Positions 1 through 8,268 of a stretch of 64,000 nt of DNA are shown here, one piece after another (position 1 is the first letter of the stretch; each line of letters starts with the position of its first letter). The translations under genes and the position numbers were made by a program. A model generated the notes under the pieces. That model searched no databases and was not told the origin of the DNA. It saw only the letters and a program-made list of their open reading frames with translations. The stretch spans positions 188,837 to 252,836 of the forward strand of contig JAEDAG010000002.1 in NCBI GenBank assembly GCA_017309015.1, written 5' to 3'. Source of the DNA: Faecalicatena absiana (GTDB lineage: Bacteria > Bacillota > Bacilli > Lactobacillales > Lactobacillaceae).

Positions 1-63
1 ACTTAAACTTCCCACACCAAAAAGAACTATGAAGCCTTGAAAACTCAATAGTTTAGCCAGTAA
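1..63. repeat. left terminal inverted repeat of the IS4-family element
   Basis: This is the inverted partner of 1542-1604. The first 15 bases match perfectly and bases 35-63 match with about two differences. Bases 16-34 are mostly divergent. Confidence 0.88.
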
Positions 64-71
64 ATATTCAA

Positions 72-1463
72 TTAAGCTGCTAGTGATGGCGATATAGCCT
101 CTTGCATGTACTTCGGGAGGCGTGAAATGAAAGCGTTGGTGAACCTTTCCATCTGCTCTTCTGTCGGTTGGAAGATCTCTTTCACGCTCTCGAACATGGC
201 TTCCACCAGGATCTGAAGGGAGTGATTGAAAGTGATGTCCGCAAGCTCGTCCACCATGCAATAAAAGAGCTCGCCTATTGTCCTATCATCTTCATCATCT
301 CGCTTCTCAACTGACATGAACATGTAGCGCAGAAAGACGAAAGCTGTATGGGCAGTCAATGCATCATATGACAGGCCATGGTATTCAGTGCCAAGCTTCA
401 AGAAACTCTTGCAGGTCTTGAAGAAGACCTCGATGTCCCATCTTTTGCCGTAAATTCTGATGATCTCATTCTCATCGATCGTCATGTCCGTGCAAATAAG
501 AGCGATCCAGTCTTTGCGGTTGGAGCGATTTCTTACGCAGACTATTCTGGCGTCAATCTGGGCACCATCTTTGACAGGATCTCCAACCTTTACAGGGACG
601 GACAGTAGATATCTTGAACGACCTCGACGCTTCTTGCATGCGTTGAAGATCTGCTTGACGTTCATCCGCTTTCCTTCGAACTCGTATGTGATCTTGGAGC
701 TTTTCTTCACCATGGCGATTACGTTCAAACCACGTTGACTGATTTGGACAATCTGATGAGGATTGGAGAACCAAGTGTCAAACATGACGTACTTGGCAGT
801 GAGCCCTGCTTTCAAGGCTTGATCGAGCAGCTGGATAACTACATCGGTCCCCTTTGATTGGGCCATAATCCGCCTCTTGGCCGCGATTGTGCGCTTGTCG
901 ATCTTCTTGGTTGTCCCGATGACATTCTGATCGTTCTTTGAGGACAAGAGTGATGAAGCGATTGGGACAAAGGAGGATCCATCAGTCCAACCCATGGTCA
1001 TCATTCGAAAGCCCTTCTTATAGGTCATCGAAACGTGGTCGAATACTTTGGCAGCCAGCTCAGTCTTCTTGTATCCAGTTCTAGAGTAGAGCGAATCGTC
1101 AAAGACGAAGCAATCGGCACGTTGGTCAGAAGTCAGATCTTTCAGGTGCCCATTGACGATCCTCTCAGCTAGCAGAATAGTGAGGCGAAGCCAGTTGATA
1201 TGTGGGTTCTGCATGAATCGATAGTAGGTGTTTTTGGAGAAGCCAGCAGTACACTTGCCAGACTTCTGTTGCATGTACATGCTTCTATCTCGAAACACAT
1301 TACTGAAGATGTATGAAAGGATCGACCAAAGTGGGATTCCTTTGGACTTGCGGAGCCCACATCTACGGAGAAGCTCCGTAACTTTGTAGTCCTTGAAGAA
1401 CTTTTCAACAGAACGGGCAATTTGGGGTTCGTTTTTGGTATCGAATGATGGTAAACTAGACAT
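72..1463 (-). CDS. IS4-family DDE transposase (463 aa)
   Basis: This enzyme would cut and rejoin the ends of the surrounding insertion sequence. The first catalytic Asp lies in the FVFDDS stretch near residue 120 and the second in MFDTWFS near residue 228. The C-terminal part carries the family signature Y-(2)-R-(3)-E-(6)-K in YGKRWDIEVFFKTCK, which supplies the catalytic Glu. Length is typical and all three acidic residues are present. The gene fills the element and reads away from the downstream nuclease gene. The ATG start leaves about 140 bases of non-coding sequence before the terminal repeat. Confidence 0.92.
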   Translation of the reverse strand: MSSLPSFDTKNEPQIARSVEKFFKDYKVTELLRRCGLRKSKGIPLWSILSYIFSNVFRDRSMYMQQKSGKCTAGFSKNTYYRFMQNPHINWLRLTILLAERIVNGHLKDLTSDQRADCFVFDDSLYSRTGYKKTELAAKVFDHVSMTYKKGFRMMTMGWTDGSSFVPIASSLLSSKNDQNVIGTTKKIDKRTIAAKRRIMAQSKGTDVVIQLLDQALKAGLTAKYVMFDTWFSNPHQIVQISQRGLNVIAMVKKSSKITYEFEGKRMNVKQIFNACKKRRGRSRYLLSVPVKVGDPVKDGAQIDARIVCVRNRSNRKDWIALICTDMTIDENEIIRIYGKRWDIEVFFKTCKSFLKLGTEYHGLSYDALTAHTAFVFLRYMFMSVEKRDDEDDRTIGELFYCMVDELADITFNHSLQILVEAMFESVKEIFQPTEEQMERFTNAFISRLPKYMQEAISPSLAA

Positions 1464-1541
1464 AGCACAAGCCTTTCGTTTGATACTGATGATGTTTTGG
1501 TCGACTTAATTATATCAAGCGAACAAAGGCCTTGTGCTTTT

Positions 1542-1604
1542 TTATTGGCTAAACTATTGAATTTTCAAGGTACGAGCCCACTTTTGTAAGTGGGAAGTTT
1601 AAGT
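1542..1604. repeat. right terminal inverted repeat of the IS4-family element
   Basis: The reverse complement of this stretch aligns without gaps to bases 1-63. The terminal 15 bases are identical. The following sequence (CACCTATTTT) belongs to the flank. Confidence 0.88.
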
Positions 1605-1677
1605 CACCTATTTTTTAGCCACTAATTTCGGTAATTTTGGCTTTTTTTGTTGTAATAATAAGTGAAGGGGGATTACC

Positions 1678-3285
1678 ATGAACAGAATTTTTGACCATTG
1701 GTTTACCACAACCAATGAAGAACAAATCGATAATGACACCGTTATTGAATCAGCCCGCAAAAGTGAGCTGATTTACAATCCTAGTTATACCTACCCGGTT
1801 CAGCTGTCCACGACTAACATGCCCGGAATCAATTGGATAAACAACATTTTAAATAGTTACAACCAGCTTGAACTTAGTGATCCGTACCCGATTTTGTCCC
1901 AGGATCAGTTGAACAATGCCAACTATCTGCTCACTGGGGATGCTGGCGAGCAACTAGTTGATCAAGCACTAAGGAAGCTAGTTAACCAGACTACCATCGT
2001 TTTTCATGATGTTCTTCTGTCTTATCAATACGGGCAAAGAAATGGGGACTTTGATAATCAAATTGATAATTTGGTCGTTACCAGTACTGGCATTTACTGC
2101 ATTGAAGTTAAGGTGCGCAATTTTACCGGCAATTACTTTAATGTAAAAAAACTTTCGCCAGCCATCTACCAACAAATTACCTTCCATAAAGAAGCTGTCA
2201 AACAAGCTTTGCAAAGTGCAGGATATTCTGTTCCTAATAACCTTGTCAAAAATATTGTTGTCGTCATTGCTCGAGATAATCATGAAAACTTTGATTTTAA
2301 CGGCCAAACTAGCCTAGAGCATAAAGGGGCTAGGGTTAGCACCTTAGGTGAGCTCACAATAACCGTGAGCGAGGGCTTTAACCAGTGCTATTTAAGGGCA
2401 GAGCAAATTCAGGATATTACGCGGATTATTCAGAAAAGTCGACTTCCAAATAAGCGAGTGTATCTGGATAATGTTCGCTTTAAGCTGACTCAGCAGCATT
2501 TTGACAAACTGGTACAAATGGAACAAACAGTTAGCTGGCATCTGCCAGTTGAGCAGAATATTTGCTATGCCAAAAAGCTTAACGATTTGCCGATGACTGG
2601 CCTAAATGCTACGCAACAGAATCTTTTTTGGATTATTGTTGGGCGGCTCTATGGTCAAGGCCGGCAAAGGATCAGTTTAACCGCTAACGAGCTGAAAGAG
2701 TCAGCGGGTTATCGCGGCAAAGACCATAAAAAGTTTGATGTGCTGATCGGCAACCTTGCTGCCGTAATGCAGGAAATGCCAGTTTTCCGGCAGGCAAAGT
2801 TTGAGTCTGGTAATTTAAGCGTGACGCTCAATGACCGAGACTTGCCGCTGTTTAACCAGTACACGCCAGACTTTATTTCTTGGAATAATTGGCTTTTTAG
2901 CAAGATTAAATCAAATAATGCTAAAACCTTGTTTCGCAAGTTTGTTGAATTGGCCAACCAAGGTACTTACCAAGCGTCGTTCCCAGATTTGCGCAGCCTG
3001 CTTGGCATTCAGCCATGTTACCGAAATACTTATGTTGTAAAAAAGCTAGACGAGGCTGTTTTGCAGTTGGCACCGTTTTTCCGAGATCTTAAATATGAGC
3101 TCAAACGGGGACGGAATAACGAAATTATCGCGATCACTTTTACCTTTGACAAGATTAACCCCCAAGAACTGCTGACCGTGTATAGCGCCGATAAGTATTT
3201 GGACAACATCTCGGCAAACTTGGCTTTGTCTGAGCCTGACAAGCAGCGGGCTCGGGCGCTTTTTGAGAAAAAATTCCTGAGTTAG
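1678..3285 (+). CDS. NERD nuclease domain fused to a Rep_3-type replication initiator domain (535 aa)
   Basis: Residues about 88-210 form a NERD (nuclease-related) domain. The expected acidic and basic residues are present: Glu91 in GDAGEQ, Asp130 in QIDNLVV, and Glu143 and Lys145 in IEVKV. Residues about 300-492 read like the two winged helices of plasmid initiators of the Rep_3/RepB type. The first runs from LNATQQNLFWIIVGRL through the ISLTANELKE segment. The second runs from NNAKTLFRKFVEL through FPDLRSLLGI to RGRNNEIIAITFTF. A GGGGG ribosome site precedes the ATG. No iteron-like repeats were seen on either side, so it is not an evident plasmid origin. The gene is AT-richer than the core genes and abuts an IS, which suggests horizontal origin. 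The function is unknown; a DNA-targeting nuclease is an inference. Confidence 0.75.
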   Translation: MNRIFDHWFTTTNEEQIDNDTVIESARKSELIYNPSYTYPVQLSTTNMPGINWINNILNSYNQLELSDPYPILSQDQLNNANYLLTGDAGEQLVDQALRKLVNQTTIVFHDVLLSYQYGQRNGDFDNQIDNLVVTSTGIYCIEVKVRNFTGNYFNVKKLSPAIYQQITFHKEAVKQALQSAGYSVPNNLVKNIVVVIARDNHENFDFNGQTSLEHKGARVSTLGELTITVSEGFNQCYLRAEQIQDITRIIQKSRLPNKRVYLDNVRFKLTQQHFDKLVQMEQTVSWHLPVEQNICYAKKLNDLPMTGLNATQQNLFWIIVGRLYGQGRQRISLTANELKESAGYRGKDHKKFDVLIGNLAAVMQEMPVFRQAKFESGNLSVTLNDRDLPLFNQYTPDFISWNNWLFSKIKSNNAKTLFRKFVELANQGTYQASFPDLRSLLGIQPCYRNTYVVKKLDEAVLQLAPFFRDLKYELKRGRNNEIIAITFTFDKINPQELLTVYSADKYLDNISANLALSEPDKQRARALFEKKFLS

Positions 3286-3409
3286 CCGGCTGCATCGGCA
3301 TCAAAGTGAGAAATGAAAATATGAAAAAGGTTACCAAATCTGCAATTCTTGTGATTTTTTGAACTATGTCTGGCAAAATATTTTAAGATTACGAGTTAGG
3401 AGGAGAAAA

Positions 3410-3567
3410 ATGAGCAATCTTAAAAAATCACATTAAAGAAGTTCGAAAAAGCTTGGAATGATCTTTTCTTAGGTAGTGTAGCAGGAAAAGTCAGCGAACA
3501 GGCATATAATTATACAGTGAAGAATCATGTGCCGAAGTGGGCAGCAAAATCAGCAGCCGCTGTGTAA
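3410..3567 (+). pseudogene. small cationic peptide gene interrupted by a -1 frameshift at an A-run
   Basis: A strong AGGAGGAG site at 3398-3405 precedes an ATG at 3410. The initial frame stops after eight codons. Moving back one base inside the AAAAAA run at 3422-3427 opens 46 more codons ending at TAA 3565-3567. The joined product would be about 52 residues, rich in Lys, Ala and aromatic residues (ending VPKWAAKSAAAV). Such a short, basic, partly amphipathic peptide followed by a small membrane protein recalls a bacteriocin-immunity pair, but no family was recognised. It could be a 1-base deletion or a slippage site. Confidence 0.45.
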
Positions 3568-3610
3568 TATGGTGTAATTTGTTATTGTCTAAATTAAGAT
3601 GGGAGAAAAT

Positions 3611-3823
3611 ATGGATAAGCTAAAAAAGAAAATGCCGAAAAACAAGTATGCAAGAGCTGCTATCTCATTGACAATCTTTTTTGCCTGCATTCTGCCAATC
3701 CAATACTTATTTGAGAAATTGTCATTTAGTACATTTTGGTCAAACTTTCTTGGCTTAACTATTGGTGTGTACCTCTTTCGGAAAATCATCGTTGCTTTGG
3801 AAATTCAACGACACAATTTTTAA
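3611..3823 (+). CDS. small membrane protein, two predicted helices (70 aa)
   Basis: This is a short protein of unknown function. It has a strongly basic N-terminus (MDKLKKKMPKNKYAR), a first hydrophobic helix around residues 15-35 and a second around 44-59, ending in a hydrophilic tail. The start at 3611 is preferred over the in-frame ATG at 3599 because GGGAG at 3601-3605 then lies at proper spacing. A rho-independent terminator overlaps the stop codon. Its position just after the interrupted cationic peptide and its size would suit a bacteriocin immunity protein, but this is only inference from context. Confidence 0.55.
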   Translation: MDKLKKKMPKNKYARAAISLTIFFACILPIQYLFEKLSFSTFWSNFLGLTIGVYLFRKIIVALEIQRHNF

Positions 3824-3851
3824 AATGTCACTTTATTTAGTGGCATTTTTG
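3822..3851 (+). terminator. rho-independent terminator after the small membrane protein gene
   Basis: AATGTCACT pairs with AGTGGCATT across a TTATTT loop, with one G-T pair, followed by TTTTTG. It begins at the stop codon of the 70-aa gene. Confidence 0.75.
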
Positions 3852-4313
3852 TCCTTTTAGCGTGTAGTAAGGGAAAAGGAATGGTTGAATACATATGGCT
3901 ACGATATGATATCCATTGGTGGCTGGACATTCTCCCTGAAAAGCGGGAAAAGCTCAACGTCTATGATGTGGCAAAGGATACACGTTCTGTTGTCAAGAAA
4001 AAGCTGGCCGTCAAACTCAATTGGCTTGGCAGCTACCGAGAGGACATAAGTGCTAATACTGGGTATGATTGCCTTTCTTCTTAAAAAGGGCAAAGTTTAC
4101 GAGTACGCCGACAACTATGTATTCCGTTATCGAAACCCGGCGATCCTGCCCTCCCGCTATTAGTAGAACCATGGCTTCTGTTTAAGATTTTCTCTGCCTG
4201 CCAACTGCCACGGCAGACCGGTAGATTTCGGGTGAAAATTGCAGCTTGATGCGGTGACAGCAAACCGGTTAAGCTAAAAGAAAAGCTACTTATTGCAAAA
4301 TCCGCAATGACCT
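3852..4313. other. decayed intergenic stretch with ORF fragments
   Basis: No intact gene is supported here. A 67-codon frame from 3881 stops at 4084. The +1 frame then continues for about 32 codons (KGKVYEYADNYVFRYRNP) to a TAG near 4164, which suggests a frameshifted remnant of one small gene. Neither part was recognised. Nothing else is visible between 4165 and the hairpin at 4314. Confidence 0.35.
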
Positions 4314-4342
4314 ATCCTGTGCTGCTTGGCGCAGGATTTTTT
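4314..4342 (+). terminator. plus-strand terminator-like hairpin
   Basis: ATCCTGTGC pairs with GCGCAGGAT (one G-T pair), followed by TTTTT. It closes the decayed stretch on the plus strand and may be a leftover of a lost gene. Confidence 0.6.
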
Positions 4343-4343
4343 G

Positions 4344-4377
4344 TGCAAAAAAAGACGGAAGCCATGCTTCCGTCTTT
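4344..4377 (-). terminator. terminator of the oppA transcript
   Basis: A perfect 12-base stem, AAAGACGGAAGC with GCTTCCGTCTTT, has a 3-base loop. On the minus strand it is followed by a T-run. It lies 83 bases beyond the oppA stop codon. Confidence 0.85.
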
Positions 4378-4459
4378 CTTGCTTTAACCCTAAAAGCAAA
4401 TGTAATGTTGATTTTATCGTGTGTATAAGGAGTTGCTTGTGCTTATTTTCGGGATCTAA

Positions 4460-6226
4460 TTACTTCTTGAAGCCAGTCTTGTACCATACTAAGCCAGATT
4501 GTGAAGGCTTAAGTGAGTAGTTGACCAGCTTGCTGTTGACAGCAGTAATGCTGTACCTGTTGTACATAGGTACAACATAGGCTTCCTTTTGCATGTATGC
4601 TTGCCATTCGTGGAACTTCTTTACGCGGTATGCGTGGTTGAAGGACTTTTCGCTGTTCATTTCCTTCAGCAGCTTGGTGTTTTCAGCCGTTGCAAACCGT
4701 GAGAAGTTGAATGGAGCCTTAGCGCCGTACATGTCGTCTTGTGAAGGCTCGCTTGACAGTGACCAGGCGCCCATGAAGACGTCAACTGATGGGTCATCGT
4801 TTTCAATCTTGTCGACCCATGAGTTGAATTCAATCAGACGGCCAGTAGTCAGAGTGACGTGCAGGCCGACCTTCTTCCATTGCTGGATGTAGTTCTGGAT
4901 GATAGCTTCTTGGTTTGGTGAACCACTCATGGCAGCCAGGTGAATGGTCAGCTTCTTGCCATTTGGATCCCGGCGGTAGGTTTCACCCTTCTTCTTCTTG
5001 TAGCCAGCCTTGTCAAGCAGGGCGTTAGCCTTCTTGAGGTTTTCTGGGAAGCCGGCCAGCTTGCTGTTGTTAAAGTCGCCAAATTGTTCTGGAATCAAAG
5101 TCTTAACTCTGAAAGACAGGCCTTGAGTGTAGTGCTTTTCGACTTCATCAATGTTCATTGCATATGCCATGGCTTGACGGAGGTAGCGGTTGCCCATCTT
5201 GCTGTTCTTGTTCATCTTGACTGAGCCGGATTTCTTGTCCCACTTGCCGACCTTGTAAGCCATGTAGTCGTAACTAAGCGGAACCTTGGCAACGAAGTTG
5301 TAGCCCTTAGTACCCTTAACTTCCTTCCATTGGGAGTTGACAACATTGATGACGTCAAACTTCTTAGACTTGATAGATTGTGAGGCAGTGTTTGGTGATA
5401 CGACTGAGATAGTGATCTTCTTCAGCTTTGGAGTGCCACGCCAGTAGTATGGGTTTCTTACCCAGGTTACTGATTGGCCACGAACCACCTTAGATACCTT
5501 GAATGGACCGTAGTACAGAGGATTCTTGCGGATCTTGTCGCTTGACTTCAGCTTGGAGAAAGGCACGTCCTTTAAGTAGTGGTAAGGAGCGGCGTATTCC
5601 CAGAAGAAGCCGTTGCCTGATTGGGTCATCCCTGGCTTCATCGTGTTGAAGTGGATGACAACCTTGCGGCCATTTGCCCCATCTGGCATGTCAATCCCAG
5701 AAATAGTCTTGGCCTTGCCTGAGTGGTAAGCAGCCAGGCCAACGATGTCCGCCAATGAACTGGTGTAGCGGGTTGATTGGCTGTCCTTGTTGGCGATGAT
5801 TTCATAGGCATATTCAACGTCCTTGGCAGTAACCTGCTTGCCGTCGGACCACTTGACGCCCTTCTTCACTTCGATCGTCACCGTCTTGGCCTTGCGGTTG
5901 AGCTTGAAGGTGGCTGAGCCGGAGTTGTTGATCTTGTATTGGTCGTCAGTCCCAAACAGGGCTTCATCACCAAATTGGGCTACATCAGAGTCAGTCTGTG
6001 ATTCAGCCAGTTCATCATTGAAAATCCCGGTAAATGGGGTGTCAGTTTCTTCAGCAACGGTAATGCTGCCACCGCTCTTGGCCGTGGTCATTGCCGTTTG
6101 TTCTGGGAATTTCTTAGCGTCTTTAGCGCCGCTGTTGCTGCTCGTCGAGCTGCTCTTGCCACATCCGGCTAAGAGCATCGCGCCGGCCATAAATACGCCG
6201 AACGCACCAAGTGCTCTTCTCTTCAT
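4460..6226 (-). CDS. oppA: oligopeptide-binding lipoprotein OppA (588 aa)
   Basis: This is the extracellular receptor that captures peptides and delivers them to the OppBCDF importer. A lipoprotein signal (LLAGC) puts the lipidated cysteine at residue 22, followed by a Ser/Asn/Gly-rich linker. The rest reads as an SBP_bac_5 protein, with the characteristic stretch VKKGVKWSDGKQVTAKDVEYAYE near residues 125-145. It is the last gene of the opp cluster but has its own promoter and a hairpin leader in the 153-base gap after oppC, so it can be made in excess over the membrane parts. Length is normal. Confidence 0.93.
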   Translation of the reverse strand: MKRRALGAFGVFMAGAMLLAGCGKSSSTSSNSGAKDAKKFPEQTAMTTAKSGGSITVAEETDTPFTGIFNDELAESQTDSDVAQFGDEALFGTDDQYKINNSGSATFKLNRKAKTVTIEVKKGVKWSDGKQVTAKDVEYAYEIIANKDSQSTRYTSSLADIVGLAAYHSGKAKTISGIDMPDGANGRKVVIHFNTMKPGMTQSGNGFFWEYAAPYHYLKDVPFSKLKSSDKIRKNPLYYGPFKVSKVVRGQSVTWVRNPYYWRGTPKLKKITISVVSPNTASQSIKSKKFDVINVVNSQWKEVKGTKGYNFVAKVPLSYDYMAYKVGKWDKKSGSVKMNKNSKMGNRYLRQAMAYAMNIDEVEKHYTQGLSFRVKTLIPEQFGDFNNSKLAGFPENLKKANALLDKAGYKKKKGETYRRDPNGKKLTIHLAAMSGSPNQEAIIQNYIQQWKKVGLHVTLTTGRLIEFNSWVDKIENDDPSVDVFMGAWSLSSEPSQDDMYGAKAPFNFSRFATAENTKLLKEMNSEKSFNHAYRVKKFHEWQAYMQKEAYVVPMYNRYSITAVNSKLVNYSLKPSQSGLVWYKTGFKK

Positions 6227-6261
6227 AATTTTTCTACCTCCAGATATATATTAAACTCAAC

Positions 6262-6292
6262 TATCTTTCCCCAAGTCTCATAGGAAAAGATA
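6262..6292 (-). promoter_or_regulatory. stable hairpin in the oppA 5' leader
   Basis: TATCTTTTCC pairs with GGGAAAGATA (one G-T pair) in the untranslated leader between the oppA promoter and start codon. There is no following T-run, so it does not look like a terminator. A role in stabilising the oppA mRNA is inferred. Confidence 0.5.
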
Positions 6293-6311
6293 AATTGGTC
6301 TTCATTTTCTT

Positions 6312-6339
6312 ATTCTAGCCTTTCGCGATTAAAAGTCAA
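6312..6339 (-). promoter_or_regulatory. promoter upstream of oppA
   Basis: On the minus strand TTGACT and TAGAAT are separated by 16 bases. The pair lies in the oppC-oppA gap, giving oppA its own transcript. Confidence 0.7.
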
Positions 6340-6379
6340 TGATAATTTTAATTTTATTTTTATTTCGTTAAAAAGCAGG

Positions 6380-7294
6380 CTAGTTCTCTCTTTGACGGGC
6401 ATCCCCGGCCTTCTGCAGGGCTTGGCCAACGTAGTTGATGCTCAAGCAGATGATCAGCAGCATGATCGTTGCTGGCAGCCAAAGCCATGGACGGTCGATG
6501 ATGTTGACTGGGTCGTTGGCATAGCCAATCAGCGTCCCCAATGATGGCGTCTTTGGCGGCAAGCCGTAGCCGATGAAGGACAGACCGGTTTCAATCCCAA
6601 TGTTGCCGGAAACGCTCAATACGACGTCAATGATGATCATTGAAGCGATGTTTGGCAGCACTTCTCTAAACATGATCTTGGCATTGGATGAGCCAGAAGT
6701 CTTTGAAGCCAGGACGTAGTCGCGCTCACGCTGCGACAGGACGAATGACCGGTAGTATCTGGCTTCAGTGGTCCAACCAAACATGGAGATCAGCAAGACC
6801 AAAGTCATCGCGTTGTAATTTGGCACGACGGTAACCAAGACGATCAAAATTGGCATTTGCGGCAAAATCTGGATAAAGTCCACGATCCGCATGATGATGT
6901 TGTCAATGGCGCCGCCAAAGTAGCCGGAGACCAGACCAACGACCAAGCCGACGACTTCACAAAGAAGCGTGACCATCAGCCCGATCATGATTGAGTTTCT
7001 CCCGCCCATGATCAACAACTTAAAGATGTCGCGGCCCCCATTGTCAGTCCCGAAGATGTGGCCATTTTCCCCCCATCCGGCATAGGATTCCAGAATGTGC
7101 ATCTCAGTTACCTGACTGCTCTTCAAGAACAAAGAGCCAACAAAGGTAAAGAGGAGAATAAAGACAATCGTGCAGAAGGCAACCGTAGTGGTCTTGCTGC
7201 GGAAGATTTCCTGAAAGGCCACTTTCAGGGCTGATGGTGGAATAACTCGCTCTTCGTCTTGCTTTTTCTTTTTGCCAATAGTAAATAAAGCCAT
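6380..7294 (-). CDS. oppC: oligopeptide ABC transporter permease OppC (304 aa)
   Basis: This is one of the two membrane subunits that form the peptide channel with OppB. A charged cytoplasmic N-terminus is followed by a long hydrophobic helix near residues 38-58, a short extracytoplasmic part, and then five more helices typical of the DppC/OppC group. The ATPase-contact loop is seen around YVLASKTSGSSNAKIMFREVLPN. It sits 11 bases downstream of oppB and is followed by the oppA gap. Length is typical. Confidence 0.93.
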   Translation of the reverse strand: MALFTIGKKKKQDEERVIPPSALKVAFQEIFRSKTTTVAFCTIVFILLFTFVGSLFLKSSQVTEMHILESYAGWGENGHIFGTDNGGRDIFKLLIMGGRNSIMIGLMVTLLCEVVGLVVGLVSGYFGGAIDNIIMRIVDFIQILPQMPILIVLVTVVPNYNAMTLVLLISMFGWTTEARYYRSFVLSQRERDYVLASKTSGSSNAKIMFREVLPNIASMIIIDVVLSVSGNIGIETGLSFIGYGLPPKTPSLGTLIGYANDPVNIIDRPWLWLPATIMLLIICLSINYVGQALQKAGDARQREN

Positions 7295-7305
7295 TTATTC
7301 CACCT

Positions 7306-8265
7306 CTACTTCACGCGAATTCTTGGGTCGACCAAACTCATGATAATGTCGGACAATAAGTTGCCCAGCAGGGTCAAGGTCCCATAAATCATGATCAAGG
7401 CCGTCAGGGTCGTATAGTCTCTTTGGGCAATTGAGTCAAGAAACAGCTTCCCCATCCCTGGGAAGGAGAAGACCGTTTCAATGATCATTGACCCGCCAAG
7501 CAGGCCGGTAATGGTGTTGCCCAGGAAGGCTGCGATTGGCAGGAAGGAGTTGCGGAGAATGTGCTTGTTAAAGACCACTTTTTCCGGAACGCCCTTTGAC
7601 CGGGCCGTCTTGACGTAGTCTTCAACCTTGTTGTCAATGATCCCGGTCCGCAGGTATTGGACGGTCCCAGTCGTCGCGATGATCGCGTACAAGATGGCTG
7701 GCAGGATCATGTGGTCCAGCCGGCTCCAGAAGACGCCCCAGAAGCCTGAAGCGTTGGCGGACACGGTCCCGCTGATTGGGAACCAGCCAAGAGTGAAGCC
7801 AAAGAGCCACAAGCCAAGCAGGTAGAAGACGAAGCCTGGGATGGCGTAGGTTACGTAGTTAAAGATTGAGATCGCTCTGTCTTGCCATTCGCCTTCGTGC
7901 TTGCCGGCTGCGATCCCCATCGGGATGGCAATGCCGTAGAGCAGCAGCGTTGACAAAAGCGACAGCCAGAAAGTGTTCTGAGCTCGGTCCGCGATCAGGG
8001 AAGATACGGAAACGTGCTGAATGTAGCTTTGTCCAAAATCCCCATGCAGCAGGTTCTTCACCCAGCGGAGGTACTGAACCGGCACTGGGTCGTCCAGGCC
8101 ATAGACGTGCTTTAAGTGATTGATCGTGGCCTGGCTTGAGTTAGGGTTGATCAAGCCCGTGAACGGGTCCCCTGGCATCATCTTGGCCAGGATGAAAACG
8201 ATCATGCTGAGCAGGATCAATTGCGGAATCATGATCAGCACGCGCTTCAAAATTGTTTTCCACAT
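7306..8265 (-). CDS. oppB: oligopeptide ABC transporter permease OppB (319 aa)
   Basis: This is the partner permease of OppC. It has the usual layout: one N-terminal helix (residues about 9-27), a longer external segment with the MMPGDPFTGL stretch, and five C-terminal helices. The ATPase-coupling loop is seen at YVKTARSKGVPEKVVFNKHILRN. It begins 3 bases after the oppF stop, so the two are translated together. Nothing is missing compared with the family. Confidence 0.93.
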   Translation of the reverse strand: MWKTILKRVLIMIPQLILLSMIVFILAKMMPGDPFTGLINPNSSQATINHLKHVYGLDDPVPVQYLRWVKNLLHGDFGQSYIQHVSVSSLIADRAQNTFWLSLLSTLLLYGIAIPMGIAAGKHEGEWQDRAISIFNYVTYAIPGFVFYLLGLWLFGFTLGWFPISGTVSANASGFWGVFWSRLDHMILPAILYAIIATTGTVQYLRTGIIDNKVEDYVKTARSKGVPEKVVFNKHILRNSFLPIAAFLGNTITGLLGGSMIIETVFSFPGMGKLFLDSIAQRDYTTLTALIMIYGTLTLLGNLLSDIIMSLVDPRIRVK

Positions 8266-8268
8266 ATG

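Larger units (their letters stand above)
1..1604 (-). mobile_element. IS4-family insertion sequence, apparently complete
   Basis: One transposase gene is bounded by long imperfect terminal inverted repeats. The outermost 15 bases (ACTTAAACTTCCCAC) are identical at both ends. Similarity continues to about base 63 on each side, with a second well-conserved block around CCTTGAAAA and AATAGTTTAGCC. The element starts at the first base of the window, so the left flank and any target duplication cannot be checked. The transposase has no frameshift, so the copy may be active. The exact IS name was not determined. Confidence 0.9.

Noticed and set aside
1605-1677. Possible plasmid origin upstream of the NERD-Rep_3 gene
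   Set aside because: Only 73 bases of AT-rich sequence with no repeated units.
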